The notes under the pieces are model-generated. The model saw only the letters and a program-made list of their open reading frames with translations. It did not search any database and was not told where the DNA came from. The position numbers and the translations under genes were made by a program. A stretch of DNA of 64,000 nt from Paragyromitra xinjiangensis (Eukaryota; Ascomycota; Pezizomycetes; Pezizales; Discinaceae): assembly GCA_038503065.1 (NCBI GenBank), contig JBCAMK010000007.1:2108001-2172000 (forward strand), given 5' to 3'. The stretch's first letter is position 1. Each line of letters begins with the position of its first letter. This document shows positions 25,283-36,457 of the stretch, in pieces.

Positions 25283-26006
25283 CGCATGTGGTGGGGGTTG
25301 TAGGGGTGAAGGTGGTTAGTGTGGATGGAATGGGGTGGGGGGTTTTGTGGTACTGGTATGTGTGAGGAGTATTTTGGGGGTGAGGATAGTCGGGGCTATA
25401 TAGTTGTGGGGGTTGTGGGGGTTGTGGAGGTTCCATTCTATTGAAGTTGTGGGTTTTGGGTTCTGGGAATGGTGAGTGGGTGCGCTTTGGTTTGGAGATA
25501 TTTGTGGTAGTGTTTTTGTATTGGCAGATTGAGTAGATCTAACATGGAGAATTGTGTTGTCGTAATACTAATGAGGGCTTTGGATCACAGTGTTTATTGA
25601 TTTAGATAGAATGGTACATACATATAAAGTGGCGTTTGACTCTTGCAAGTTTATGCAAAAAATGTTACCAGGAGTAGTTTTTCGAGGTTATAATATAGGT
25701 TTCTACCTACGTGGTGATGCGTAGTCATAGAACATCACTCGGCGCTTTGTGGGATAGCTTGGGGCTGTTTCAGGTTTGTCACGCCTAACTTATTTTGGTA
25801 AGATTACAGAGGGAATGATTGAATTTATCTAATTTATGATGCGCCACGGCCAATCTTGATTCAGATTCTAACTTGAAACCTACACACGACTGCATAGTCT
25901 ATCTTGAACAGAAAATATAAGTGTAAAAGCCCGTTATATCCGCTATTATCTGACTTTCAGGAACCTCTTAACAAACACCATAACATATCTCATCCCCGCT
26001 TTACCT
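25283..26006. other. intergenic between divergent genes
   Basis: 25290-25440 is extremely G-rich on the plus strand (GGGGGTTGTGGGGGTTGTGG at 25406-25425), which is the CA/CCA-rich upstream region of the minus-strand gene. The rest is AT-rich. Confidence 0.45.
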
Positions 26007-26429
26007 ATGTGCACCTTAACCACCCCAGCCCTTAGACAAGAGGACTCGGATTCTGATTACGAGAATGATAATTATTCAGAATGGGACTCATCAGATGAAT
26101 CTGACGCATCTTCTAGGAAAAATAGCCCCGATAATTATGGCACTTATAGTTATCCTGAGTCCGAGGCGGATTCTGATTCTGAAGTAGAGGTCGTGGGGGT
26201 GGGGCACCACGATACGCTACTCATTAGCTCTTCAGGAATAGAGCGCAGACCTATCGATATGGCCTCTACTTGCTTGGAGGGCATTGTGAAAAGTGTAATC
26301 GAAGCATTTGATTTTTTAGATGGGTCACCACAAACGCAGGGTCTGAGGAGATCTTGCGCGGCTGTGGTAATCTCTTGTGTTGCCTGTTGGGTGATTCCTC
26401 ATGTAATTATTGATTTTGTATTGCTATAG
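26007..26429 (+). CDS. hypothetical acidic protein with C-terminal hydrophobic tail (140 aa)
   Basis: Single frame from an ATG at 26007. Residues 10-65 are dominated by Asp, Glu, Ser and Tyr (DSDSDYENDNYSEW, SESEADSDSEVEVV), giving a highly acidic, probably disordered and phosphorylatable region. The last 25 residues (AAVVISCVACWVIPHVIIDF) form a hydrophobic segment, consistent with a tail anchor. It starts MCTLTT like the small Cys/His family but lacks the CxH and CxxC, so I do not place it there. The composition is non-random, yet no homologue is recognised. Confidence 0.4.
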   Translation: MCTLTTPALRQEDSDSDYENDNYSEWDSSDESDASSRKNSPDNYGTYSYPESEADSDSEVEVVGVGHHDTLLISSSGIERRPIDMASTCLEGIVKSVIEAFDFLDGSPQTQGLRRSCAAVVISCVACWVIPHVIIDFVLL

Positions 26430-28563
26430 TTAGCTCTTACATCGCCTGCTAATAGTTTTTGAATAAATGCTCCGTAATTCAATATATATAGCCCTTCCTC
26501 TGAATACCGAAGACTCCGTATGGTGAATTATAGAAACAAAATCCCAATAACCTAAGTGGTCTGCATGGCTGGTAAGCGAACAACCTTCCCTGTTGACACT
26601 GACATAGGGGGAAAATGGCTGAGAGCAGGCCAATGATTTCTCAGATCTAATGGTTGTTCTAACCCAAAAGGAAACTTTTTAAGTCTCATGTTCGTCTCTC
26701 CCTTATCTGTCTCGCAGTGTTATGTGACTACTGGGAATTTGATCCCTTTAATTTGGACTAGCCATTTAGTATGCATCACAATAGATATAATATCTTCTTT
26801 GATGATGTTTGCGAATAGGTGATACATCGCGGTCAGATAGCACAGTGGTATATGTCGAAAGCACTGCTGACTGTTATTGATCGCCATTTGCGCAGGGTGC
26901 TCTAGGTTATAATAGAAGATTTGTGTTAACCAACTGTTTAAGGTAAATCATATCGTAAGAGATTTATTCCCGGCCATTTTTCTGTTATCCACTGACTCTT
27001 GAATGTTGGCCGATGGTGCGCCTACAGTGGCCCGCGGTGAGTGTTGCCCGGAATGGATCGCGTTGGGTTTTCGGGGTGGATATGCATCAAAGGGAAGGAA
27101 AAGAGATGCCTGGATCAAGGGCTGTGAATGGGGTCTGGCTCGGCGTAACAACTCTTGTCGTGTATGGAGCATTTTTTTAGAAGTTTACTGAGGGTTTTGT
27201 TAATCGTGAAGTCTGCGGTGGGATTATTTAAGATTCGTATCTCTCCTAAATTTCGATGGATCGATGGAATCGATATACTTGCTAAAGAATAAGGTTAATG
27301 ACGGGGGAGGCCTTGGTCACAACCAACCCACCTCCCCGAATCCAAACACAGCGGGCTCCATACTACAGATTTATCTCTGTAAGTATGCTCCAGGTTATTT
27401 CTGATGGCAATTAAGGTAGCAGTGGTTTTTGGGGCGCAAGTCATGTTAATTCCTGAAGCCTAAAATGAGGTGGTTGCTGCCGAGGTTTACCCACGTCACT
27501 AACTATTTTTCAGCAGGTACCTGGCTTTTGCTGATACTTGATAGCGGAAAAAGCAACGGCTCGTGGGGGGATAACGTGATGGCGTCAGGGATGTCCTCAT
27601 AAGGCTTGTGTCAAACCTTTTAGCGAGGCTATCGTTTATGTTCCGCATTGCAGCAGCGTTAGTGGGTGAAATCAAGACTAGTGCAGTCTTGCCAAGGAGT
27701 ATTTCAGTGGCGAGAGTATTCCAGTGTAATCGTTTCTCAGGTGTTGCTGAAGACGGTAGAAACTATTCTCGATTTTAGTATAGATAGATATTAAGTTAGG
27801 TAAGAGTAAGATTGACTTTGGTCTCTAGTTCCAGAGGGTGTTCAGACAGCTAACCATTAATTTATGGGTACCGAGAATTGCCTCGGGGAGTAACTGACGG
27901 GGAGGCTTTTTAAATTGATAATTGCGGGGAAGGAAGTGGAATTGAGGATGAGCAGATATTGTTGGGATGTCGTGCCTGAGAGAAAGTGGAGGAAGAGAGC
28001 AGAAGGTTGATGGTTGTTTGCGGCAGGCAGTCACGTGACCCAACACTAACAAAGAAACTTATTCAAGCCAAAAGCTCGACGCGTAACCAGGCAACTCGCC
28101 GAATAGGGTACTCTACATCACAGACAGGCATACATATGTGCCTACGTGAAGATGAGCATCGACAAAGTGCAGCAACTCCAGACGAATCAGCACCGTTTCG
28201 TTTTTGGGAAGGTTAAAAGGCGGTTAAAACCAGTTAATTGGCCGTAGTTTATCGAGGTTGGGGTTACACCCAAGACCCCCGCCGAGTTCGCTATTCCCTC
28301 CCGTCTGCTAGCACTCGAGTCTTGTTCAAACCTCTCCTTCTCCTCTTCAGGCAACCGTCGTCATATTTCCATAAATTGCTCGCCACCTCGACTTCTGCTG
28401 CGTTTCAAACACCTCATTATCACCTCCATCTCATCCTGCTCCTTTCCTGCTCGGTACCGTACTTTGAGTTGACCATCATCCATCCACCAGAGAAGATAGA
28501 TAACCTTCTTTCTTCTCTAATCCTATCCAGGCCTTAGCTGCACCTGGCTCCTCATCATCGATT
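26430..28563. other. intergenic, upstream of the makorin-like gene
   Basis: About 2.1 kb without a supported gene. 28320-28500 is CT-rich, a typical leader for the next gene. Confidence 0.45.
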
Positions 28564-30240
28564 ATGCGGAAGACCTTCCCTCTATCTGTTCGGAAACCAT
28601 CACCTACAGCTACTCCTTTCGTTCCTGCGTCATCTGCTGCTAACAACGCTACTGCGTCGTCTTCGTCTTCGTCATACAAGAATGCTTTACCGGAGAGAGT
28701 TAATCTGCCACCAGGCCAGATACCGTGCAACTTCTACATGAGAGGGTATTGCTCGAGAGGTACAGAGTGCTGGTACATGCACGATGCAGCAACGGTACCT
28801 GTCCCGATGATCGTAGAGGAAGGTGGCAAGAGGAAAGTCGTGGAAGTGAGGGAATCAAAGGGAAAAGGAAAGGCTACAAGTCCCAGAGGCTCAGAGGCTC
28901 GAACTGGTGAGTCTTCCCTTTCTCGCAGAGACTGGGGAGCTAGTGTTCGGTCAGTGGTGTGTACTCGTGAAATCACATAGGAAGAATGCTGACTCAAGGT
29001 AGCAGGCGATTCGGAAGAGGCCTCGGAAGGGGAGCCTTGTGCTATTTGCTTCGAAACCCCAACTACATACGGGCTGCTGACAAATTGTGACCACGTTTTT
29101 TGCCTCAGTATGTTCCATACCCAGCTGCTCGGAGATTACTGCCGCTGATTTGGGGGTAGGCTGTATTCGCTCCTGGAGATCTTCTGGAAATAAGAACGAG
29201 AATGCAGCTAGTCCGCTCTCGCCATTTTCCTTGGATGATGGGAACCTGAACAAAACCTCAAAGACTTGTCCACTCTGTCGAGTCCGGAGCAAATTCATCA
29301 TTCCTAGCTCAATATTCCCTACACCACCTCCGGGATCTCGACCCCAATCTTCGCCAGAGAATGATCTCTCTACGAATCCGGCGAAGGAAGCCATTGTCCA
29401 ACGCTATCTCGATAAATTGGGAACCATCCCCTGTAAGCAGTTATATGTTCTCGACTGACCGGGCAGCTGCTAATGGGAAGCATAGGCCGGTATTTCCAAG
29501 ATTCCATGACTAAGCCTGGAGCGTTCCGAGGGACGCGAAGCACGGACAGGAAACGAGGTGACGCTATCGCTCCTTTTTGTCCTTTCGGAAATGAATGCCA
29601 TTACGCGCACACGGGACACACTGGTGAAAAGTACGTCTTTTCCGACCGGGAATTGTCCAATCATCGACGGAGCAGGACAGCACGAGGCAGTCGGGACAGG
29701 GCTCGATGGATGGAGCGAATGCTACTTGGGGTATTCAACGATGCAGAGCGCCGCCACCCGCTGCTCCATGCTAATGGTGCTGATGCTCAAGCCATGCTAG
29801 AGATTCTCATTGAACGTCACGCTCCAGAATGGAGTCCTAGTTACGGCAATTTCCATGACGGAGAAGATGAAGATGAAGACATCGACGAGGATGACTTCGA
29901 GGATGATTGGCAAGATGAGGATGAAGAACCTGAACCGCGAGGGGGGATCAATATGTCTAGTATGATGAGCGCAATGAGTTTTGGATCTGGGAGGGAGGGG
30001 TTCTATCAAGCTAGCTCATTTCAAAATGCGCAGCCCAACGAGAGACCACGAAGGGACGGGATGAGGGAGACTAGGGCAGAGGATGGGACGCTGGTTGTGG
30101 AACTAGACTTTTTCCAGTTAGGAAGGCATGCAGCACATTTACCGATGGAAGGGACCTTCCGTGCGGGGCGAAGCGTCGCACCTCACTCCCTGGAGGATGG
30201 TGAGATGCCTGGGTTGGTCGATGTCGATGATCTGGACTAA
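28564..30240 (+). CDS. makorin-like CCCH-RING E3 ubiquitin ligase
   Basis: Four exons, 28564-28906, 29006-29107, 29160-29432 and 29486-30240, give 490 residues. A CCCH finger lies at C55-C63-C69-H73 (C-x7-C-x5-C-x3-H). A C3HC4 RING follows with C126, C129, C142, H144, C147, C150, C185 and C188; the stretch between the last two pairs is long and Ser/Asn-rich. A second CCCH-like finger uses C240, C271, C277 and H281 with an expanded 30-residue first loop. The C-terminus has an acidic run (EDEDEDIDEDDFEDDW). The order CCCH-RING-CCCH is that of makorins, RNA-binding E3 ligases. All three introns were placed by frame continuity through the RING and the second finger. Substrate unknown. Confidence 0.87.
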
Positions 30241-32090
30241 GGAGCATTTTCCTGAGAGGAACAGGGTTGATATTGGCGATCTGAATTAACTTGGGGAAAC
30301 GGGAATTGGGATGAGAGCTGTGTTTGAAGGCCTAGAATCGAGGCCTCATCACTTACTTTATTAGTACGAGTATTGCAGAATGCGTGTGTGTAAGTTTATG
30401 AGTGCGCCTAGAATGCAACCGAGTGTCAGGAGCGAGAATGCCTTGGATGGCATTTCCTTGCTCCCTCCTATGTTTATTACTCTTTCTGAGGTGGCTTATG
30501 TTATCTCTTTTTTTCTCTTCTCTTCTGTCCTGATCTAATCTTTATTTCTATCTTGCTATCTACTTAAGTATGTACGGCTAGATGTCGACACACTATCGCT
30601 ATTGAGTAAAGCACTAGTATTATCAACTGAAATCGTGTATGGGCCGGAACTTGGGTCCTAAAGGCGGTCCCTGTTTTCGTGAGAATCATTGGTGTTGAGA
30701 GTAACTGATATGTTATTTTATGCGGAAAATATGCGTTTAGCGAACAGGTAGCTGTAGCCGATATCTGAGGGTGGAGTACCCGCCTTGTAAAGCCATTGGC
30801 GTAGTGTTCCTGTAGATACCCGCTGGATAAATTCCCGGCGAACGAGAAGTATGCACATAACCTCCATCATATTTAGGAAATTCTTTCCGTACCAAGCAAT
30901 CTACGAATCCATTCCTTGTTATTGGTTTGTGGTTTCTCCACTCGAGTCCCGCCACGCTTGGGCATTATGCAGTCTCTTTCTACTAATTTTCCGGGCGGGT
31001 TTGTTAGAAACCCTGAATGGCTCTGGAATCTGAAACATAGCTTTTGCGGTGTTTGTGCTTGCATACTCACCGCGTTTTGGGTTAATTCGATTCGATTTGG
31101 TGGCGAGTGGTCGGTGGTTGTGATTTCGAGTGATTTCGAGTGATGCTGGTTGGATGTCTCGGCAGGGCTTAGGAAGGATTAGTCATAGGGAAAGGATTAG
31201 CCTGGTTTGGCGATTGCTCGTGTTGTAGTATGCCAATCAAACTAGCTGCGTTGAATAGTTTTATATCTGTTATGTAGGGGTTTTGAGATGTTGGCCAGGG
31301 TTTAACCGCAGCTGTGCGGGTTCCCGGCCTAAAATCTAGCTTATAGATGTGGGATTTTCAGATTGTAACAGATCATGTCCAAGGGATTCAGATTATAGTA
31401 TATCCCTCTATATTTTTTTACCGTCCCCGACGGCAAGAACAGTCCTCGGGGAAAGAAGCTGCTACTTGCCGCTTCCTTTGTTTTCTTTGTCTTCCATGCA
31501 TAGCGATGTCTAAACCCGAATATGAGATGATTCCCTTTGCCTATCACGGGATATATTGAAGTCAACTAGGTCCCAAATTTCGAGTCCAAGTCCGTGGGTA
31601 GAGAATAAACGTAACCTACCTCAGCGCTATTAAGCTGTTACAAGCCCTCTTACCAAGACTCCCAGAGAAATCGATCATTCCCGTGTCTAGCGACCGAGGT
31701 GATAAAGCGCTACATCCTGTGAATAGCCCACGCGTTAGAGAAACACGTTTAAGAAGGATATAGAGGGGTGAGTGGTTACTATCTAGCGCCGCAGTCTCTG
31801 CTCTTGCACCTCGGTATAAGCTGCTACCAAGCAGCTTGACCCTCTCAACACGGGTGGCCCCGGGGACTGGTAGAGTCCTGGGTGATCGTTCTGTAATTAG
31901 GCGTCTTGCAAGCGCTCCGCTACTTGAAGCACCTGAGACTAAAAGAGTACGAAAAGCCCCGCCTTCAGTTGTTGTAGCTGCGGCGTCCAAGTAGAAGAAG
32001 GGAAATGTGGGTTATTGTGGATGAAGGTTGTGTTGTTTGGTTTTTGATTTGGGATTGTATTTTTGGGGCATTGGGTCAATTGGATTGTGT
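30241..32090. other. intergenic, no gene supported
   Basis: Follows the makorin-like gene. A minus-strand open frame at 31616-31990 has no ATG and no recognisable features. Confidence 0.4.
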
Positions 32091-32091
32091 T

Positions 32092-32583
32092 TTAGGTACT
32101 GGTTTTGATACCTCCAAGGGAGTTTGGTAAGCCGAAGGAGGGACCAAAGAAGAAGGTACTAGAACTAGAGTTAGAACTAGAAAAGGGACCGTAGTTGGGG
32201 CTAGAGCTACAGCTGGAACTAGAACCGAAGCTCGAATCAGGACTGAATCTGGAACCGAGACCGAGGTTGGGGCTAGATGGAGACGAGGGTGGGAATGGAG
32301 GTTGGGAGATAGATGTAGAAGTTGCAGATACTGCAGAAATAGAATTAGCAGTAATAAGAGCGGCGGAGGTGTGGACAGCGGAATCGGCAGAAGAAGAAGC
32401 AGCGAGAGCAAAAGACGAAAAGGTAGTACGGACATTAGAGGCAGCAACAGAGGCAGCAGAAGCGAAAACAGAGGCAGAGGCAAATGTAGCAGAGGTACCG
32501 GAAGCCGAGGTAGTGAGGGGCCAGAGGAAAAGCAAAGGAAAAGGTAGGATCAGAGGTAAGAGTAAGGTTAGAATAGAGACCAA
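32092..32583 (-). repeat. low-complexity hexamer-like repeat region, Ser-rich on one strand
   Basis: 32155-32470 is built of degenerate GAACTAGA/GCAGAAGC-type units, purine-rich on the plus strand. The minus-strand frame 32583-32092 has no ATG but reads as a hydrophobic leader followed by a long Ser/Ala-rich sequence (SSSCSSSPNYGPFSSSNSSS), like a secreted or wall protein. The plus strand reads as a Glu/Ala-rich frame (32195-32608). Both may be by-products of the repeat; a minus-strand gene with an unseen first exon is possible. Confidence 0.35.
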
Positions 32584-32609
32584 TGTGTTTGCTCATACAT
32601 ATTACTGAA

Positions 32610-33148
32610 ATGAATGTTTTTTTGTAGATCTTATTTGTGTAGCAGGGCCGAGTCCTCGGCTGTGTAACTTGTTTGATTATTTGGGTTGATGGCTAGTGAA
32701 TATACGTAGGACTATCTTTGTCCATGGCCATGTTATGCGGGATGGGTTAATGTCTTCAGATCAAGTTGGTGATCGAGTGATGTTGTATGCCTAAAGTTGT
32801 TTGAGTGCCAACAAGCTCACGGACGTTATTATATTCTACAGCTAATATATATAGCACTGAAAGTATCATTCCACGGCGGAGAGATAGCTTATGCTTGCTG
32901 CTACTCCAAACCAGTTTCTCAACTTACTAACTTAGACCTCGAACCTAGTGCCCAGAAATACCCTTTTCATTTTAAAATTAGACGAAAAGAAACCTATAAA
33001 AGAACATGCAAACTAAACTAAATGAAGCCAGTTGGACAATCATCATACCGATCATACCTCATCCTGCACCGTTTAGTACATTGACATTATTACTTTGCAT
33101 ATAAAAGTTCCTTTAGCGCCTCCTATCAAAAACCCATCATATGAAATT
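32610..33148. other. intergenic, nothing recognised
   Basis: AT-rich sequence between the low-complexity region and the next small gene. Confidence 0.4.
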
Positions 33149-33394
33149 TCACTCAGACGCAGCCTCTAGCCTTGCCTCCTCGACCCCATCGAGCCAGTCC
33201 AGGACGCGCTGGTATTTGGCGACTCGAGCTTTCATCAAAGCGGCTCTGATGCAGGCACCACAGGGGTTTGGATCAACCGTCGTTCTAAAGAAGCTACCCA
33301 AATTGAATCCGGTAGGTGGACAGCTGGGGCACAGACCGGCGGTAGATCTGATTTGGTGCCCGCACTTGTACGTAGTCGTCGTCAATAGACACAT
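33149..33394 (-). CDS. small Cys/His protein of the MC-x6-[YF]-x-C-x-H family (81 aa)
   Basis: Single exon with an ATG at 33394. It begins MCLLTTTTYKCGH, then has CPSC (residues 22-25) and CGAC (about 46-49). A basic helix (RAALMKARVAKYQRV) leads into the shared motif LDWLDGV near the C-terminus. Eight Cys/His residues in paired sets make zinc binding likely. It is closest to the 52.8-kb member, which shares the TTTTY run. No signal peptide. Function unknown. Confidence 0.7.
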   Translation of the reverse strand: MCLLTTTTYKCGHQIRSTAGLCPSCPPTGFNLGSFFRTTVDPNPCGACIRAALMKARVAKYQRVLDWLDGVEEARLEAASE

Positions 33395-34440
33395 CTCTGT
33401 TCGTTTGATCGCTGAAATTTAAGCTTGTAATTAGGTTGTCCTATCGATTGTTAGTTGAGTTTATCAATATGGTTTAGCGGAGGGATGATACGGTTTGAGA
33501 AGCTGATAGTCACTGACGATGAGAGCAGGATGTGAGTGGAGTGGAATGAAGAAGAAGTTGTGGGAGGGCCGAGGTGCCCTATGTAATGCCGCCAGGAATT
33601 CCTTGTGGGGGCTACATTGCTGAGCTCGGCGTTGATTTTAGATTCTAATTCGTGAAACGTGCGGGGATCTTTTCATAGTCAAACTACAAACCATAATTCA
33701 CGATAGGAATTCTACGAGCCATGGATTTAAGTGTCATTCACGAAATTTCCTCTTTTAGACGTATTTACTAGCATGTTCTATTTACATCTAGCCTATGTCG
33801 ATGAGGGACAAAGAGAGAAAGGGGTAGTGCACGATCTACTGATCAATGAACTTCCATGGAATTAAAGTAAAGGAGATAATTAAGCTTCACTAAGCTTCAA
33901 AGGCTCTAAAGATTCTCGCATCTCCAATGCAACATCTATGAGTGTTCTCAATCACTCCCATAATCGGAGAGCAATAGGACTTCTTGGCCTTGAAATTGTA
34001 TACTACTAATAGGTCATTGAAGTTAGGGATTGAGCTGATCGCACGAACTGCTGACTTGATTCACACGAAGCTCGTTATAGTTGGGATAAGAGCCTGCGGA
34101 AGATATACGGTAGCCCATCCACTCCTCATGTTGACATTCTAATGGTCCACTATCGTTCAGGTGGAAGTCATCTAAAGACCCCGAGGTCTTGCTAAGCAGA
34201 ACTATCATTCTGTACGTCTTAACTATATTTTCCCGGGCCGTTCACCCTTTGCGTGCACAGTGTTTACAATGGAAATAAATTATAAATCCCGTCTCATCGT
34301 AGCATAGTAGTTTACATGATTTTCTAGCCGGTTCCAGTACCGTATCCCCCAGCCAAACCATACTCCTAGTACCCTCATCCTTTTCGATCATTACCGCTTC
34401 TACGGCTACCCGACAACCTGCCACAAACACCTTAATTACC
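33395..34440. other. intergenic, nothing recognised
   Basis: AT-rich, with only short frames. A frame at 34242-34508 on the minus strand overlaps the 3' end of the next gene and is probably its 3' flank. Confidence 0.4.
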
Positions 34441-35351
34441 CTACCCCGTCTTCGATGGTACCGGAACGACCGTGGCAGAGGAGCTGGTTGTTGTTGAAAC
34501 CGGGACAACCGTAGTAGTGGAACTGCTCGTCGATGATGCTGGAACAGTTGTAGTGGAACTACTTTTTGAGGCTGGGATCACGATAGCAGTTGAGCTGCTT
34601 ACTGGCGAGGACGTTGATACCGGAACAGTTTTAGTGGAACTGCTTGCCGAAACCGGGATTACGATAGCAGTTGAGCTGCTTACTGGCGAGGACGTTGATA
34701 CCGGAACAGTTTTAGTGGAACTGCTTGCCGAAACCGGGATTACGATAGCAGTTGAGCTGCTTGCTGGTGAGGACGTTGAGGTGACTATGGTGCTTGAGGT
34801 TACAACACTACTAGAGCTAGCTGTTGATGTAACGACAGTGGAACTGGGAAGGATGGTTGTCGAAAACGGTACGGGGACGATGATGGTGTTTGAGCCCGTA
34901 GAGTTGGTGCTGTTCACCGTTCCTGGTATGGGGGTTAGAATAGCGTTATTGCACCTTTAGGAGGTGAGATGTCAGTTTAAGTTTTCTCCAAAAGTAAGAT
35001 ATATCAAGAGATTTGATGAAAACATACTGATATGCGTTAGGCAGGTAACAGTCATAAACTGTCGCGCTATCTCCACGCGGGCATGGCAATGTTGCTATCG
35101 ATCCATTGACGATTGGGCAAAGGAGGAATTCAAGGTGGGCAAAACAAGTATACTGTTTTAGATGGTTTTAGCTGATTCCTCATTTTTAAAACTAGTAAAC
35201 TGTTGGGGATCGCAGCAGAATAAATTACCTCAGTAGGAGCATAGGTTTGTTTTCCACAGTTTTGAGTAAATGTTCCATTCTGGCGTGGGGCTAATTGGAT
35301 TGGTGTCGCAACAGCGAGAGAGATGAAGAGGGAAACAATAGCTACCTGCAT
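34441..35351 (-). CDS. secreted CBM52-like protein with Ser/Thr-rich repeat stalk
   Basis: Exons on the minus strand: 35351-35229, 35152-35028 and 34954-34441, giving 253 residues. A signal peptide (MQVAIVSLFISLAVATP) is followed by a Cys-rich module spread over all three exons. It shows CGKQTYAPTEYTCF, then FLLCP, a Gly-containing stretch, DCYLPNAYQCNN and AILTPI. This spacing matches my memory of carbohydrate-binding module family 52 (CBM52) of fungal wall enzymes. The remaining 160 residues are Ser/Thr/Val/Pro-rich, with three tandem 27-residue repeats (81 bp), likely heavily O-mannosylated. No catalytic domain and no obvious GPI signal, so it may be a wall-binding or adhesin-like protein. 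Both introns (76 and 73 bp) are supported by continuity of the Cys module. Confidence 0.75.
34570..34800 (-). repeat. 81-bp tandem repeats in the mucin-like stalk
   Basis: The sequence CGATAGCAGTTGAGCTGCTT starts at 34581, 34662 and 34743, exactly 81 bp apart. Two units are almost identical. They encode 27-residue Ser/Thr/Val repeats within the CBM52-like protein, so repeat number can change without a frame change. Confidence 0.85.
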
Positions 35352-36457
35352 TGTAGGCTTTTAGGGTAATGAGCTTAGGAATGAAGAAGATTTTTTTGGT
35401 TAGATGGAGTGGAACCGGTACGGCGAGGAGTGAAAAGGTTGAAGTATTATCTCCAGGAAGTGGTTTCTTAAGTATCCGCGGATTAGATTCTTGAAGACTT
35501 ACAAGAGTTGTCATACGTACGCAAGCACACCCTTTGCAGAGATTTAACGAAGCTAGTTTTAAGTATAAGTTTATTTACGTCATCTCTTTAGGTATCGCGC
35601 CAGTGCAGTACCAGCCCAGGTACCGGGGCGATGTGCACAAAATTTCCATAATTTTGAAGCACAATCGGTATTATGCGAGAAACTGGTGTGCAGCTCTATT
35701 GCTCATATCTAGTTAGGATATATAATGCCCAAAAATCAACAATTTACCAACCATAGTTAGCCTCTCGATCTCCTAGTCCCTCAACTTATGTAAATTCTAG
35801 CTACCGGCATGCATACGATCCACCGTCAACTCTCGAAATAAGGAAGCCATCTCCATTACTTCTAGAGGTAAAAGTCATGAACTCTGGTTTAGTTCCCGGT
35901 AGGTTTTACAAATTTTAGCAACCACCGCGGCCGACCATCGCGATCCTATGACGTGACCCACATAAGATATACGTATACGAGTACTAAAACTTAGGTTAGT
36001 CTTGCCGACTCCCGAAATCCACAATGATATCAATTTCATCTCATCCGGATTTTGATTGCGTGGCTCGACCATCCTGCAAAGCATTGACGGAATTAATAGC
36101 GCTACTGTTCGATTTTCTCCTTTCCAAGGTTTCAAACTCAAATTTTAAATTTTTAAGAAGATTATCTAAGATGTGATTATATAAGGTTGAAAAGCTTCAT
36201 GGAAAAACTTCCTTGTATGGGAGCCCTGTAGGTGTCTCTTGGGTCTGAAACGAGATACAGGCGCTCAAGCACGACTTTCTAGAGGCTATTTTTCGAGTAT
36301 ATAGACAGCGACCCGGTCTGGGAAATGAACAATCGACTCGCGACAACCACCAAAAGTTACTCGCCGAGTGACCGCCCGTGCAGTAGTCATGAACGCTTAT
36401 CAACAGCTTCAATTCCCGTGTGAAAGAAGCTATCTCCACTAGACTCTAAAAAGATTT
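35352..36457. other. intergenic, nothing recognised
   Basis: AT-rich. Contains the upstream region of the CBM52-like gene and the 3' flank of the phospholipase B gene, both on the minus strand. Confidence 0.4.

Noticed and set aside
31616..31990. 124-codon minus-strand frame
   Set aside because: Starts with TTG, has a stop just upstream, and no ATG or recognisable motif near the start.
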